From: WHSW01 sp963722175
GTDB taxonomy: Bacteria > Actinomycetota > Thermoleophilia > Solirubrobacterales > 70-9
Assembly: GCA_963722175.1 (NCBI GenBank)
Contig: CAVRKA010000004.1
Span: 558,001 to 622,000 of the forward strand
Length of the DNA stretch: 64,000 nucleotides
Reading direction: 5' to 3'
Shown: in pieces, positions 31,501 through 40,569 of the stretch
Layout of the letters: every line of letters starts with the position of its first letter
Numbering within the stretch: the first letter of the stretch is position 1
Program-made: the position numbers and the translations under genes
The notes under the pieces: generated by a model
The model's input: the letters and a program-made list of their open reading frames with translations, nothing else
What the model was told of the DNA's origin: nothing
The model's database searches: none

Positions 31501-32577
31501 CTAGACCTTGATCGTGACCACGTCGCCGTCGGCGATCACATAGCCGCGTCCCTCGGTCCGCAGCAAACCGCGGTCGCGGGCAGCAGCGTATCCCCCCACG
31601 TCGACGAGATCCCTCCAGCCGACGATCTCGGCGCGGACGAAGCCCTGCTGGATCTCGGTGTGGACCTCCCCGGCGGCTTCCCAGGCGGTCGAACCGCGGT
31701 GAAGCGTGTGAGCCATCGCCTCCTTGCCGGTGTCCGCGGTGAAGAACGTGTTCAGCTCGAGCAGCTCGAACGCGGCGCGGATCAGCCGCGCCAGCCCCGC
31801 CTCGGAGATCCCCAGCTCGGCGCGCATCTCGGCCGCCTCGGCCTCGTCCTCGAGCTCGCCCAGCTCGACCTCGACCCGGGCCGAGATCGCCACCGCAATT
31901 GTCCCGGCGACGCCGGCGTGCTCGGCGACGGCGGGCGGCACGTCGTCGGCCCCCTCGTCGACGTTGGCGACGTAGAGGATCGGCTTCGAGGTCAGCGCGG
32001 ACAGCCGTCTGGGTGCGTCCATGGCGGCCTCCGGGACGGGCACCTCGCGGACCGGCGTCCCCGCTCCGAGGGCCTCGATCACGAGCTCCAGCCAGGCCTG
32101 CTCGGCGACCGCCTCCTTGTCGCCGGACCGCGCCTGCCTGACGACCCGCTCCAGCCGCCGCTCGGCCTGCTCGAGGTCGGCGGCGAGCAGCTCGGTCTCG
32201 ATCAGGTCGATGTCCTCCCCAGGGTCGACCCGCCCCTCGGGGTGCGGAACACCGCCGCTCGAGTGGCAGCGGACGACGTGACAGATCGCGTCGGTCTCGC
32301 GAATCGCCGCCAGGAACTTGTTGCCGAGCCCCTCGCCCTGCGCGGCGCCGGGGACGAGCCCGGCGATGTCGTGGAACTCGATCGTCTCGTGAATCGCCTC
32401 GCTCGCGCGGAGGACCTCGGCGATCCGGTCGAGCCGGGGATCGGGCACGGGGACGATCGCGACGTTCGGGTCGATCGTCGTGAACGCGTAGTCGCCCGTC
32501 TCCGCGCCCGCCTGGGTGAGGGCGTTGAACAGCGTCGACTTGCCGGCGTTCGGCAGCCCGACGATGCCGATCTTCAC
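31501..32577 (-). CDS. ychF: Redox-regulated ATPase YchF
   Basis: A 358-residue Obg-family P-loop protein with G1 GLPNAGKST, a DxxG-like HDIAGLVPGAA, a NVDE segment in place of NKxD (ATP specificity, typical of YchF), and a C-terminal TGS-like domain ending VTIKV. It binds ATP and ribosomes and is linked to translation and oxidative stress. GTG start overlaps the PAP2 stop by four bases, forming an operon. Confidence 0.95.
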   Translation of the reverse strand: MKIGIVGLPNAGKSTLFNALTQAGAETGDYAFTTIDPNVAIVPVPDPRLDRIAEVLRASEAIHETIEFHDIAGLVPGAAQGEGLGNKFLAAIRETDAICHVVRCHSSGGVPHPEGRVDPGEDIDLIETELLAADLEQAERRLERVVRQARSGDKEAVAEQAWLELVIEALGAGTPVREVPVPEAAMDAPRRLSALTSKPILYVANVDEGADDVPPAVAEHAGVAGTIAVAISARVEVELGELEDEAEAAEMRAELGISEAGLARLIRAAFELLELNTFFTADTGKEAMAHTLHRGSTAWEAAGEVHTEIQQGFVRAEIVGWRDLVDVGGYAAARDRGLLRTEGRGYVIADGDVVTIKV

Positions 32578-33317
32578 GCTGTCGCGGGGCCCTCGGCCTC
32601 CGCGGATCCGGGTGCGCCGCTGGCGACCGGGGCGGTGGCGCCGCCGTTGCCCGCTGCCCGCCTGCTCGCCTGGGCGCGCTCGTTGGCGTCGACCGCGAGG
32701 TCGAAGAGGCGCTCCTCGGGGTGCGCGGCGCCGAGCCCGGGGACGAGTGAGCCGATGCAGAAGCCGAGCAGCGCGCCGCCGACCACGTCGGACGGGTAGT
32801 GCATCCCCAGGTACGGACGCCCGACGCAGATCGCCGCGGCGAGCCCGAACAGGTACGGGCGGGCCCGCGGCTGCACCCGTCCCAGCGCCGTCGCGGCGGC
32901 GAGCGAGGAGGTCGCGTGGGCGGAGGGGAACGAGAGCTTGGTGGGCGCCCTGGCGAGCGGCGGGTGGTCCTCGATCAGCGGTCGCTCGCGCCCCACGCCG
33001 GCCTTGACCAGGTAGTTGAGGCCGATCGCCAGCGGCCCGGCCAGCCCGGCGACGAGCCACTGGTCGCGGCGCCGCTCGTCGACACTGGCCCCGACGACCC
33101 CGATCCCGGCCCAGACCGCGCCGTACTCCCCGGCCATCCCGAGCGACTTCATCGCCGTCTCGACCGGCTCGCTGTGCCCGCGGGTGCGCAGGAAGCGCAA
33201 CGCGGCCTGGTCGAGGTCGCCGAGCGCGACGAGCGCCGGGTGGCGTCGCCGGATCCGGCGCCCGGTCAGCAGGTGGAGGGCGCGGTGGCGACGGGTGGGC
33301 GTGGCTCGTCTGCGCAC
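32574..33317 (-). CDS. PAP2-superfamily membrane phosphatase
   Basis: A 247-residue protein with about five membrane helices. The PAP2 triad motifs are present: KAGVGRERP (KxxxxxxRP), SFPSAHATSS (PSAH form of PSGH) and GRPYLGMHYPSDVVGG. It likely dephosphorylates undecaprenyl pyrophosphate or phosphatidate outside the membrane. It is co-transcribed with ychF and has a basic Arg-rich N-terminus. Confidence 0.9.
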   Translation of the reverse strand: MRRRATPTRRHRALHLLTGRRIRRRHPALVALGDLDQAALRFLRTRGHSEPVETAMKSLGMAGEYGAVWAGIGVVGASVDERRRDQWLVAGLAGPLAIGLNYLVKAGVGRERPLIEDHPPLARAPTKLSFPSAHATSSLAAATALGRVQPRARPYLFGLAAAICVGRPYLGMHYPSDVVGGALLGFCIGSLVPGLGAAHPEERLFDLAVDANERAQASRRAAGNGGATAPVASGAPGSAEAEGPATA

Positions 33318-33335
33318 TCGCCGCAGGATACGGGG

Positions 33336-33357
33336 CGCCGCCGGGCGTGGCGGCGCT
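33336..33357 (-). terminator. Hairpin downstream of the diacylglycerol-kinase-like gene
   Basis: GCGCCGCC (33336-33343) and GGCGGCGC (33350-33357) form a perfect 8-bp stem with a 6-nt loop. It starts 11 bp after the stop of the minus-strand gene. No T-run; possible terminator. Confidence 0.4.
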
Positions 33358-33367
33358 ACGCCGGTGG

Positions 33368-34204
33368 TCAGCGGCCGGCGATCAGCTCGAACGCGCGCGG
33401 CTCGACCGCGAACCTGAGCCGGGCGTCGCCGAGCAGCTCGCCGTCGACGTTGAAGCCGGCCCCGCCGTCGGCCTCGACCTCGACCTCGGCCCCCCGCGCG
33501 GTGACGACCCCCTGCTGAGCCTCGACGTTCCCGGAGCGCAACCCGTAGGCGCGAATGAGGAGTCGCGCTCGCGAACCCGCCTCGATCACGACCAGGTCGA
33601 GCCGGCCGTCGGCGGGATCGGCGTCGACCTCGGCGCCGGCGCCGAACGCCCCGGTCACGGCAACGATCACCTGCCAGGCGTCACCGTCGAAGACCGGCGT
33701 CCCGTCGACCACGGCCCGGGCCGTCACCGGAGCGGCCGACAATCCGGCCCGGAGGGCGCCGACCGTGTAGGCGAGCGGTCCGAGCGCCCGCTTCAGCCCG
33801 TGAGCCCGCCGAGCGGCGACCGGCGACAGCCCGGCGCTGGCCGCGTTCACGAACGGTCGCTCGCCGGCACGGCCGAGGTCGAGGCGCGTCGTCCGGCGAC
33901 CGGTGGCCGCGAGCTCGGTCGCCGCGGCGAGATCCAACGGCAGTCCCGCCGCTCGCGCGAAGTCGTTGGCGGTCCCGACCGCGACGACGCCGAGCGGCAC
34001 GCCGGCCCGCGCGGCCGCCTCGGCCGCCCGGCCGACCGAGCCGTCGCCGCCGGCGACGAGGATTCGTTCCGGCCGCGCGCCGATCGCGTCGTCGGCGCGC
34101 TCGAGATCGAAGCGCGACAGCTCGAGACCGCGCGCCCGGAGCAGCCGCTCGACCTCGTCCGCCTCGCCCGACCCGGACTCCGGGTTGGCGAGCAGTGCGA
34201 TCAA
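33368..34204 (-). CDS. Diacylglycerol/sphingosine-kinase-like lipid kinase
   Basis: A 278-residue DAGK_cat protein with the ATP-binding AGGDGSVGRA motif and the GTANDFARA substrate loop. The second, beta-rich domain ends NVDGELLGD. It phosphorylates a lipid such as diacylglycerol at the membrane; substrate not determinable. It is preceded by a small membrane protein gene and is part of an envelope-lipid neighbourhood with PAP2. Confidence 0.87.
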   Translation of the reverse strand: MIALLANPESGSGEADEVERLLRARGLELSRFDLERADDAIGARPERILVAGGDGSVGRAAEAAARAGVPLGVVAVGTANDFARAAGLPLDLAAATELAATGRRTTRLDLGRAGERPFVNAASAGLSPVAARRAHGLKRALGPLAYTVGALRAGLSAAPVTARAVVDGTPVFDGDAWQVIVAVTGAFGAGAEVDADPADGRLDLVVIEAGSRARLLIRAYGLRSGNVEAQQGVVTARGAEVEVEADGGAGFNVDGELLGDARLRFAVEPRAFELIAGR

Positions 34205-34207
34205 CGC

Positions 34208-34450
34208 TCAGGTGGGGAGCTTCGAGCGGCCCTCGCGGCCCTTCTGCGCGCTGCGGTTGGCGGCCTTGCGCGAGGTCTCGAACGGCTTCTGGGCGAGCTC
34301 ACCCGCCTTCCCGGGCAGGTTCGAGGCCGCGTCCTGTCCGGCGCCGAAGGTCTTGTCGACGCCCTTCTGCGGCCACCACGAAGCGCGCGGCAAGAGGAAC
34401 GCGAGGATCGCAAGGACGATGCAGATACCGATCACGATCACGATGGTCAT
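34208..34450 (-). CDS. Small single-helix membrane protein
   Basis: About 80 residues. One hydrophobic helix at the start (MTIVIVIGICIVLAILAFLL) and a basic, Lys/Arg-rich cytosolic tail rich in Ser/Gln. ATG 34450 has GGAGGAG at good spacing. It is adjacent to the lipid kinase (3 bp) and probably co-transcribed. Unknown function. Confidence 0.7.
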   Translation of the reverse strand: MTIVIVIGICIVLAILAFLLPRASWWPQKGVDKTFGAGQDAASNLPGKAGELAQKPFETSRKAANRSAQKGREGRSKLPT

Positions 34451-34476
34451 AAGGGTCTCCTCCCTGGCTACCGGAG

Positions 34477-34501
34477 TCACCCCTGGCGTACCCGGGGGTG
34501 A
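34477..34501. promoter_or_regulatory. Inverted repeat between divergent genes
   Basis: TCACCCC (34477-34483) and GGGGTGA (34495-34501) are a perfect 7-bp inverted repeat. They lie 30 bp upstream of the membrane-protein GTG and in the divergent promoter region of the small membrane protein. Confidence 0.35.
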
Positions 34502-34530
34502 TTGCCGCGAAACGGTCAGAATCCTCTCCG

Positions 34531-35610
34531 GTGAGCCAGGGCGATCAGATCGCCGCCTACGAGCGGCAGTTTCGGCGCGCCGGCTTGCCGCTCTTCGTCG
34601 AGGGCTTCTCCGCCTCGACCGACGTCTTCAACCGCGCCGCGCCGGTGCTCGGGCTGGTGTTCATCGCGGAGCTGCTCGGCGCCGGCCAGCTCGACTGGAG
34701 CTGGTGGCAGAACGTGCTCGCGGTGCTCGGCGGGGTCGCGATCATGCTCGCCGCGATCGTCGTCCTCAACGTCGCCCGGGACCGGCCCGCGCGGGCGATC
34801 CCCAACCGGCTCGGCAAGACCGAGCTCGCCGCGTTCGTCATCCTGCCGGCGCTCTTGCCGCTGATCTTCGGCGGCCAGCTCGGCAGCGCCGCAACCACCG
34901 TCGCCGTCAACCTGCTGATCCTGGCGCTGATCTACGGGATCTTCGTCTTCGGGCTGCTGGCGATCGTGCGCTGGGTGTTCACGCGCCTCGCCGGGCAGCT
35001 GCGGTCGTCGCTCGGGCTGCTGGCGAAGGCGGTGCCGCTGCTGGCGATCTTCGCGCTGCTCTCCTTCGCGAGCCAGGAGATGTGGCAGATCTTCGCCACC
35101 CTCAGCGACTTCGCCTACGCCTGCACGATCGGGCTGTTCGTCCTCCTCGGCGCGGCGTTCCTGGTCGTTCGGGTGCCCCGCGAAGCGCGGCGGATCGAGC
35201 GTGAAGCGTGTCCCGACGGGCCGCCGCTGTCGCGCGCCCAGCGGGTCAACGTCGGGCTCGTGTTGTTCGTCAGCCAGGCGCTCCAGGTGCTCTTCGTCAG
35301 CCTCTTCATCGGCGCCTTCTTCGTCCTCTTCGGGCTCCTGGCCATCGACGAGGTCGCGCGCGAGTCATGGATCGGGCCGGAGGAGAACGTCCTGGTGACG
35401 ATCTCGCTCGGCGGCGACGAGTTCGAGCTCACCGAGGAGCTGCTGCGGGTGGCCGGCGGGCTGGCCGCCTTCTCGGGCTTCTATTTTGCGGTCGCGATGC
35501 TCACCGACTCGACCTACCGCGAGGAGTTCCTGGAGGAGCTCACCGGCGAGATGCAGGCCAGCTTCAAGGCGCGGGTCGCCTACCTCGGGCTGCGGGGCCA
35601 AACGGCATGA
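34531..35610 (+). CDS. Multi-pass integral membrane protein, unknown function
   Basis: About 359 residues with six to eight membrane helices and a cytosolic basic loop (REARRIEREACPDGPPL). A soluble C-terminal portion (EENVLVTISLGGDEFE...) includes a last helix. No transporter signature was recognised. GTG 34531 is the likely start. Its stop overlaps the ATG of the BtrH-like gene, so the two proteins are co-translated and probably work together. Confidence 0.72.
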   Translation: MSQGDQIAAYERQFRRAGLPLFVEGFSASTDVFNRAAPVLGLVFIAELLGAGQLDWSWWQNVLAVLGGVAIMLAAIVVLNVARDRPARAIPNRLGKTELAAFVILPALLPLIFGGQLGSAATTVAVNLLILALIYGIFVFGLLAIVRWVFTRLAGQLRSSLGLLAKAVPLLAIFALLSFASQEMWQIFATLSDFAYACTIGLFVLLGAAFLVVRVPREARRIEREACPDGPPLSRAQRVNVGLVLFVSQALQVLFVSLFIGAFFVLFGLLAIDEVARESWIGPEENVLVTISLGGDEFELTEELLRVAGGLAAFSGFYFAVAMLTDSTYREEFLEELTGEMQASFKARVAYLGLRGQTA

Positions 35611-36609
35611 GCGCGACGATGATCGAGGGCTATCGCCACCTGCCCGGCAACCACTGCGGCTCGACCGCGCTTCGGAACCTGCTCGCCTTCGATGGGATCG
35701 AGATCACGGAGGAGATGGCGCTCGGGCTCGGCGCCGGGGTCTGCTTCTACTACCTCAACCTCGATGGCCAGTCGCCGTCGCGGTTCACGAACGGGCGCGT
35801 GGGGAGGCTCGAAGAGCAGTTCCTCGAGCTCACCGACTCGCCGCTTCGCTTCGAGACCTTCGACGGTCCGGTGCAGTCCTGGGAGGCGGCGCGGGCGGCG
35901 GTCGACTCCGGGCGCCCGGCGCTGCTGATCACCGACCTCTACTACCTCGACCACTACGGGAAGTCGGCGCACTTCCCCGGCCACGCGGTCGTCCTGGCCG
36001 GCTACGACGACGAGGTCGCCTACCTCTCCGACACCGGCTTCGACGAGCTGCAGACGACGCGGCTCGAGAACCTTGCCCGCGCTCGCCACGGCAAGCACCC
36101 GGTGTTCCCGCTCGAGGGCCAGATGCTGACCGTGCGCGATCCGGCGCGCGCTCGCCGATCCGCGCGCCGCCGCGCCGCGGGCGATCGAGCGCAACGCGCG
36201 TCAGATGATCGAGCCCGCGATGGGGGAGCTCGAGGGGCTTCCCGCGCTGCGTCGTTTCGCCGCCGAGGTCGGCGAGTGGCCCGAGCAGCTCTCCGACTGG
36301 CAGTGGTCGGCGCGATTTTGCTACCAGGTGATCGAGCGTCGCGGGACCGGGGGCGGCAACTTCCGGTTGATGTACTCGCGCTTCCTCGCCGAGGCGGGTC
36401 GCGACGAGGCCGAGATCGCGGGCGAGGCGGCCGCGCACTGGACCGAGCTCGCCGCCGCCCTGCTCGCGGCGAGCGAGTCGGAGGACGCCGACGCGGGCGA
36501 CTGGCGCCTGATCGGCGAGCGGGCGGCCGCGGTGCTCGAGAGCGAGGAGCGCCTCTGGCCGGCGCTCGCGGCGGCCGAGACCGCCTCGACGGCGATCAGC
36601 GTCGACTGA
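35607..36609 (+). pseudogene. BtrH-like cysteine-acyltransferase/protease with DUF4872 tail, frameshifted
   Basis: The N-terminal frame (35607 to about 36143) is a BtrH_N papain-like domain with catalytic Cys in GNHCGSTALRNLL and His in HFPGHAVVLAGYDD. The C-terminal DUF4872-type helical part (MIEPAMGELEGLP to 36609) is in another frame. The junction lies on the GCGCGCGC run at 36144-36151; two extra bases (one GC) would join them as RDPARALADPRAA. Family members transfer acyl groups in natural-product or peptide maturation. Either the gene is inactivated or the sequence has a base error. Confidence 0.78.
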
Positions 36610-36612
36610 GAG

Positions 36613-37632
36613 TCAGCTCTTCAGAAGCCGCAGGACCGCGCGCTCGATCCGCTCGCGGTCGACGAACTCGCCGGGGTCGCTGCCGGCGACCATCCGTCGC
36701 AGCGAGGGGCGGATCGTCTCGCCGCCCTCGTAACGGTCGAAGACCCGCGGGTCGATGTAGGCTCGCCGGCAGACCGCCGGGGTGTTCGAGAGATACTCGG
36801 CGACGCGCTTGGTCGCCTCGGTCGCGCGGCGCTTGCGCGCCGTCTTCGTCTCGGCTCCCTGGCCGTTGGCCGCGAGCTCGACCGCGGCGAGGACGGTCGC
36901 GTTCCAGGTCCGGAAGTCCTTGGCGCTGTAGTCGGCGCCGGTGACGTGCTTCAGGTAGTCGTTGATCTCGGCGGCCTTCACGTCCGCCCACCCGCTGCGT
37001 CCCCTGCGGTACGCGAGCAGGTCGTAGCCGCCGCCGTCGCGGTCCTTGAGCGCCTTGATCGTCGGGACGAGGAGCGGGTCGGCGATCTCCTGATCGTGGA
37101 CGATCGAGCCCTTCGCGCTGTACCGGAAGCTCGCGATGCCGGCCCTGACCTCGACGTGCTTTCGGCGCAGGGTCGAGAGGCCGAATGTCTCGTGCTCTTC
37201 GGTGTAGCGCTCGCTGCCGATCCGGAAGAAGCCGAGGTCGAGCAGCCGCACCGCGCAGGCAAGCACGCGCTCGCGGACGAGCCCGCGCTTTGCGAGGTCG
37301 GCCCCGGTCCGTTCGCGCATCGCCGGCAGCGCCCGCGCGAAGCGCTCCATCTCGGCGAACTTCTCGCGGTCGCGGTTCTCGCGCCATTGCGGGTGGTACA
37401 GGTACTGCTTGCGCCCCGCGTCGTCGATTCCGGTCGCCTGGATATGGCCGTTCGGATGCGGGCAGATCCAGACGTCCTCCCAGGCCGGCGGGATCGCCAG
37501 CTCCCTGATCCGCTCGATCACCTCGCGGTCGGCGATCGTCGTCCCGTCCGCCTCCTGGTAGCTGAACCCGCGCCCGCGGCGGACCCTCCGGATCCCGGCT
37601 GAGGAGCAGTCGACGCGGCGCAGGCGCGGCAT
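36613..37632 (-). CDS. DNA topoisomerase IB
   Basis: A 339-residue eukaryote-like type IB topoisomerase of the bacterial/poxvirus form. The catalytic Tyr is at about residue 292 in CRRAYIDPRVF, with other active-site motifs (RIGSERY, KDFRTWNATV). It relaxes supercoils through a 3'-phosphotyrosine intermediate. ATG 37632 (MPRLRRVDCSS) is the likely start. Last gene of a seven-gene minus-strand run. Confidence 0.93.
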   Translation of the reverse strand: MPRLRRVDCSSAGIRRVRRGRGFSYQEADGTTIADREVIERIRELAIPPAWEDVWICPHPNGHIQATGIDDAGRKQYLYHPQWRENRDREKFAEMERFARALPAMRERTGADLAKRGLVRERVLACAVRLLDLGFFRIGSERYTEEHETFGLSTLRRKHVEVRAGIASFRYSAKGSIVHDQEIADPLLVPTIKALKDRDGGGYDLLAYRRGRSGWADVKAAEINDYLKHVTGADYSAKDFRTWNATVLAAVELAANGQGAETKTARKRRATEATKRVAEYLSNTPAVCRRAYIDPRVFDRYEGGETIRPSLRRMVAGSDPGEFVDRERIERAVLRLLKS

Positions 37633-37662
37633 GGACAGCCCCTCTACCCGCACGCGGATCGC

Positions 37663-38274
37663 CTAAGAGGCGCGCAGGCGAGCGAAGTACCCGAACGCCG
37701 GCCCGCTGCGCTCCTCGAGCCGCAGGCCCGCCGCCTGGCCGCGGCGCTCGAGCGCCCCGGGCGACGTGTAATGCGGGTCGCCGAACAGCTCGCCGACGAT
37801 CAGCCTCCCGCCGGTGCGCAGCACGCGCGCGATCTCATTCAGCGCGCCGTCCTGGTCGGGGATCTCGCCGAGCACGCAGGTGAGGACCACCGCGTCGATC
37901 GAGTCGTTGGGGTGGGGGAGCGAGGTCGCATCGCCCTGCGTCGCGCTCACGTTGGTGAGGCCGGCCTCGGCGACGCGCCTCATCGTGTGGTCGAGGAACT
38001 CCTGCTGGATGTCGAACAGCTCCAGGGTTCCGCCCGGCTCCAGCCACCGCGCCAGGTCGAGCGAGTAGTAGCCGGTCCCGGGACCGATCTCGAGCACCCG
38101 CTCGCCGGCCTGCGGGCGGAGCGCCTCGCGCAGCCGCTCGCGGGTGATCAGCGGGTGCGGGGCCTCGACCCAGAAGCGCTGCCCATAGGGGCAGGCGGAG
38201 GGGTTCCTGCGCCACCACAGGGACACCCCGAGGACGGCGGCGAAGGCAAGCAGCAGGAGCCGTCGAGCATTCAC
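37663..38274 (-). CDS. Membrane-anchored SAM-dependent methyltransferase
   Basis: A 203-residue class I methyltransferase with the SAM-binding motif VLEIGPGTGYYSLDLA and the following LFDIQQEF acidic loop. Residues 4-20 are a membrane anchor or signal, which is unusual for this fold. No specific substrate; UbiE/methyltransf_11-like. It lies within the operon between the small acidic protein and topoisomerase IB. Confidence 0.82.
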   Translation of the reverse strand: MNARRLLLLAFAAVLGVSLWWRRNPSACPYGQRFWVEAPHPLITRERLREALRPQAGERVLEIGPGTGYYSLDLARWLEPGGTLELFDIQQEFLDHTMRRVAEAGLTNVSATQGDATSLPHPNDSIDAVVLTCVLGEIPDQDGALNEIARVLRTGGRLIVGELFGDPHYTSPGALERRGQAAGLRLEERSGPAFGYFARLRAS

Positions 38275-38311
38275 ACGGCGTCCCTGAGGGTCCTCGCGGT
38301 TACGACGCCGC

Positions 38312-38533
38312 TCAGCCGGCGAAGCCGATCGAGTGCGCGGCGTCGTCGACGCGGATGAAGACGACCGTGGCCAGGTTCAGCGACACCGTGCCTTCCTGGG
38401 TGCGCATGTCGAACCAGCCCTGGCCCTCCTCGACCGACTTGCGGAGCTTGGCGAGCTCGTCGCCGGAGAGCTTTACCGAGAGCACCTGCCCGATCCCGAA
38501 CCCGATCTCGACCTTGGTCCGCTCTTCCGCCAT
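38312..38533 (-). CDS. Small beta-rich protein, unknown
   Basis: A 73-residue soluble protein with alternating strands and an amphipathic helix (SGDELAKLRKSVEEGQGW). Its ATG overlaps the epimerase stop, so they are translationally coupled. No confident family. Confidence 0.7.
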   Translation of the reverse strand: MAEERTKVEIGFGIGQVLSVKLSGDELAKLRKSVEEGQGWFDMRTQEGTVSLNLATVVFIRVDDAAHSIGFAG

Positions 38534-38949
38534 CAGTGTCCCTCTCCGTTCGCAGGTTCGACGATCTCGGTCAGCACGCCGCCGGTCGCCTTCGGGTGCA
38601 GGAAGGCGACGCGGCTGTTGCGGATTCCCGTCCGCGGCTCGGAGTCGATCAGCGCGACACCGGCTGCCGCGAGCCGCGCGAGCGCATCCTCGATTCCCTC
38701 GACCCGGTAGGCGACGTGGTGAAGTCCCGGGCCCTTGCGGGCCAGGAACTTGCCGACCGGGGTCTCGGGACCGAGCGGGCTGAGCAGCTCGACGTGGGTG
38801 TCGCCGACGTCGAGCAGGACCGCGTCAACGCCCTGCTCGGTGACCGTCTCCCGGTGGGCGAGGGTCATCCCGAAGGTGCCCTCGTAGAGCTCCAAGGCCC
38901 CGTCGAGGTCATCGACGGCGACGCCCACGTGGTCGATCAGCCCGAACAT
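38533..38949 (-). CDS. mce: Methylmalonyl-CoA epimerase (VOC family)
   Basis: A 138-residue glyoxalase-fold protein. Metal-binding residues appear as DHVGVAVDDLDGAL (His7), VELLSPL (Glu) and GLHHVAYRV (His), with a final Glu in LTEIVEP. It converts (2S)- to (2R)-methylmalonyl-CoA. It is coupled to a small protein and follows ftsH by 12 bp. Confidence 0.88.
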   Translation of the reverse strand: MFGLIDHVGVAVDDLDGALELYEGTFGMTLAHRETVTEQGVDAVLLDVGDTHVELLSPLGPETPVGKFLARKGPGLHHVAYRVEGIEDALARLAAAGVALIDSEPRTGIRNSRVAFLHPKATGGVLTEIVEPANGEGH

Positions 38950-38961
38950 CGGGCCGGGAGT

Positions 38962-40543
38962 CTACGGGGCCGGCTGGCTCGTCTGAGGGTCCTCGGGAGG
39001 GCGGCTGACGAGGGCCGCGGCCGGGGCGCTCCCCACCTGCTCGAAGATCTCGTCGGCCGGCCCCGGAACACCGCGTTCCGCGGCCATGATCGCCTGGATC
39101 TCCTGGCGCTCGATCACCTCGTTGCTGAGCAGGCGCTCGGCGATCAGGTCGAGCAGGTCGCGGTGGCCGACGAGCAGCTCGGTGGCGTGGCGGTAGGCCT
39201 CCTCGGCGATCTCCTGGACCTCCTCGTCGCGTGTCTGGCGCAGCGCCTCGGAGATCGTGAAGTCGTCGCCGGGGACCTGATGGGCGCGGATCGAGGTCCC
39301 CATCCCGTACTCGTGGACCATCGAGCGGGCGATCTTGGTGACCCGGTTGAGGTCGTCGGAGGCGCCGGTCGTGATCCGGCCGAAGGCGATCTGCTCGGAG
39401 ACCCGGCCGGCCAGCAGCACGGTCATGAAGTCGATCAGCTCTTCGCGCGACTTCAGGTAGCGATCCTCCTGCGGCAGGTTGAGCGTGTAGCCGAGCGCCT
39501 TGCCTCGGGGGACGATCGAGACCTTCTGCACCTTGTCGACGCTCGGCAGCAGCTCGGAGACGAGCGCGTGCCCGGCCTCGTGCCAGGCGACGACGCGCTT
39601 CTCGTGCGCGCTGATCACCTTGCGCGACTGCAGCCCGGCGACCACGCGCTCGAAGGCGTCCTCGAAGTCCGCCTGGGCGACGAAGTCGCGCTTGTTGCGC
39701 CCCGCGAGGATCGCCGCCTCGTTGGCGAGGTTGGCGAGGTCGGCGCCGGTCAGCCCGGCGGCGTGGCGGGCGACCCGCTCGAGGTCGACGTCCTGTGCGA
39801 GCGGCTTGTTGGCGGTGTGGACCTCGAGGATCTGCCTGCGGCCGTTCATGTCCGGAGGCGGGACGAACACCTGGCGGTCGAAGCGGCCCGGGCGGAGCAG
39901 CGCCTTGTCGAGCTTCTCGAGCAGGTTCGAGGCCGCCATCACGACGACGCTGTCGCGGGAGTCGAAGCCGTCCATCTCGACCAGCAGCTGGTTCAGGGTC
40001 TGGTCACGCTCGCCGGACATGTCGTTGCCGCGCTCGGTACCGACCGCGTCGAGCTCGTCGATGAAGATGATCGCCGGGGCGTTCTCGCGCGCCTCCTTGA
40101 ACAGGCGCCTGATCCGCGCCGCCCCGAGGCCCGCGAACATCTCCACGAACGACGACGCCGACTGGCTGAAGAACTGCGCTCCGGACTCGTGCGCGACCGC
40201 CTTCGCGAGCAGGGTCTTGCCGGTCCCGGGCGGCCCGTGCAGGAGGATCCCCTTCGGCACCTTCGCGCCGAGCTGCTTGAAGCGCTTCGGGTCGCTGAGG
40301 AAGTCGACGACCTCGCGCAGCTCGTCCTTGGTCTCGTCGACTCCGGCGACGTCGGCCCAGCTGACGGCGCACTTCGAACGCGGGCTGATCTCCTGCGGCT
40401 TGGTCCGCGGCATCAGCTTGAGCGTGCGCCAGATGAAGAAGGCGATCAGGCCGAGGAGACGCGAGGAGGTACGACCCGAGGGTCGTGATCTGTAGCAGGT
40501 CCCACGTAGGCTCGAGTCCCAGAAAGCGCGCTCGATCAGGCAT
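38962..40543 (-). CDS. FtsH-like AAA protease, N-terminal frame broken
   Basis: The main frame (from ATG 40413) holds the AAA domain (GPPGTGKT Walker A, IIFIDELDAVG Walker B, GRFDRQVF second region of homology) and the M41 protease (zinc motif HEAGH). The one-helix membrane anchor is split. MPDRARFLGLEPTWDLLQIT from ATG 40543 is in another frame, and LLGLIAFFIWRTLKLM is in the main frame. The break lies on a CGAGGAG direct repeat (40452-40458 and 40462-40468). Deleting 10 bp restores one protein of about 520 residues. A membrane-anchored quality-control protease; the soluble form may still be made. Shorter than E. coli FtsH at the N-terminus. Confidence 0.85.
40452..40468. repeat. 10-bp-spaced direct repeat at the FtsH frame break
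   Basis: CGAGGAG occurs at 40452-40458 and 40462-40468, separated by ACG. Removing one CGAGGAGACG unit reconnects the FtsH membrane-helix frame. Confidence 0.75.
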
Positions 40544-40569
40544 TGCCGGCGTGGTCGTCGTAGCCCGCC

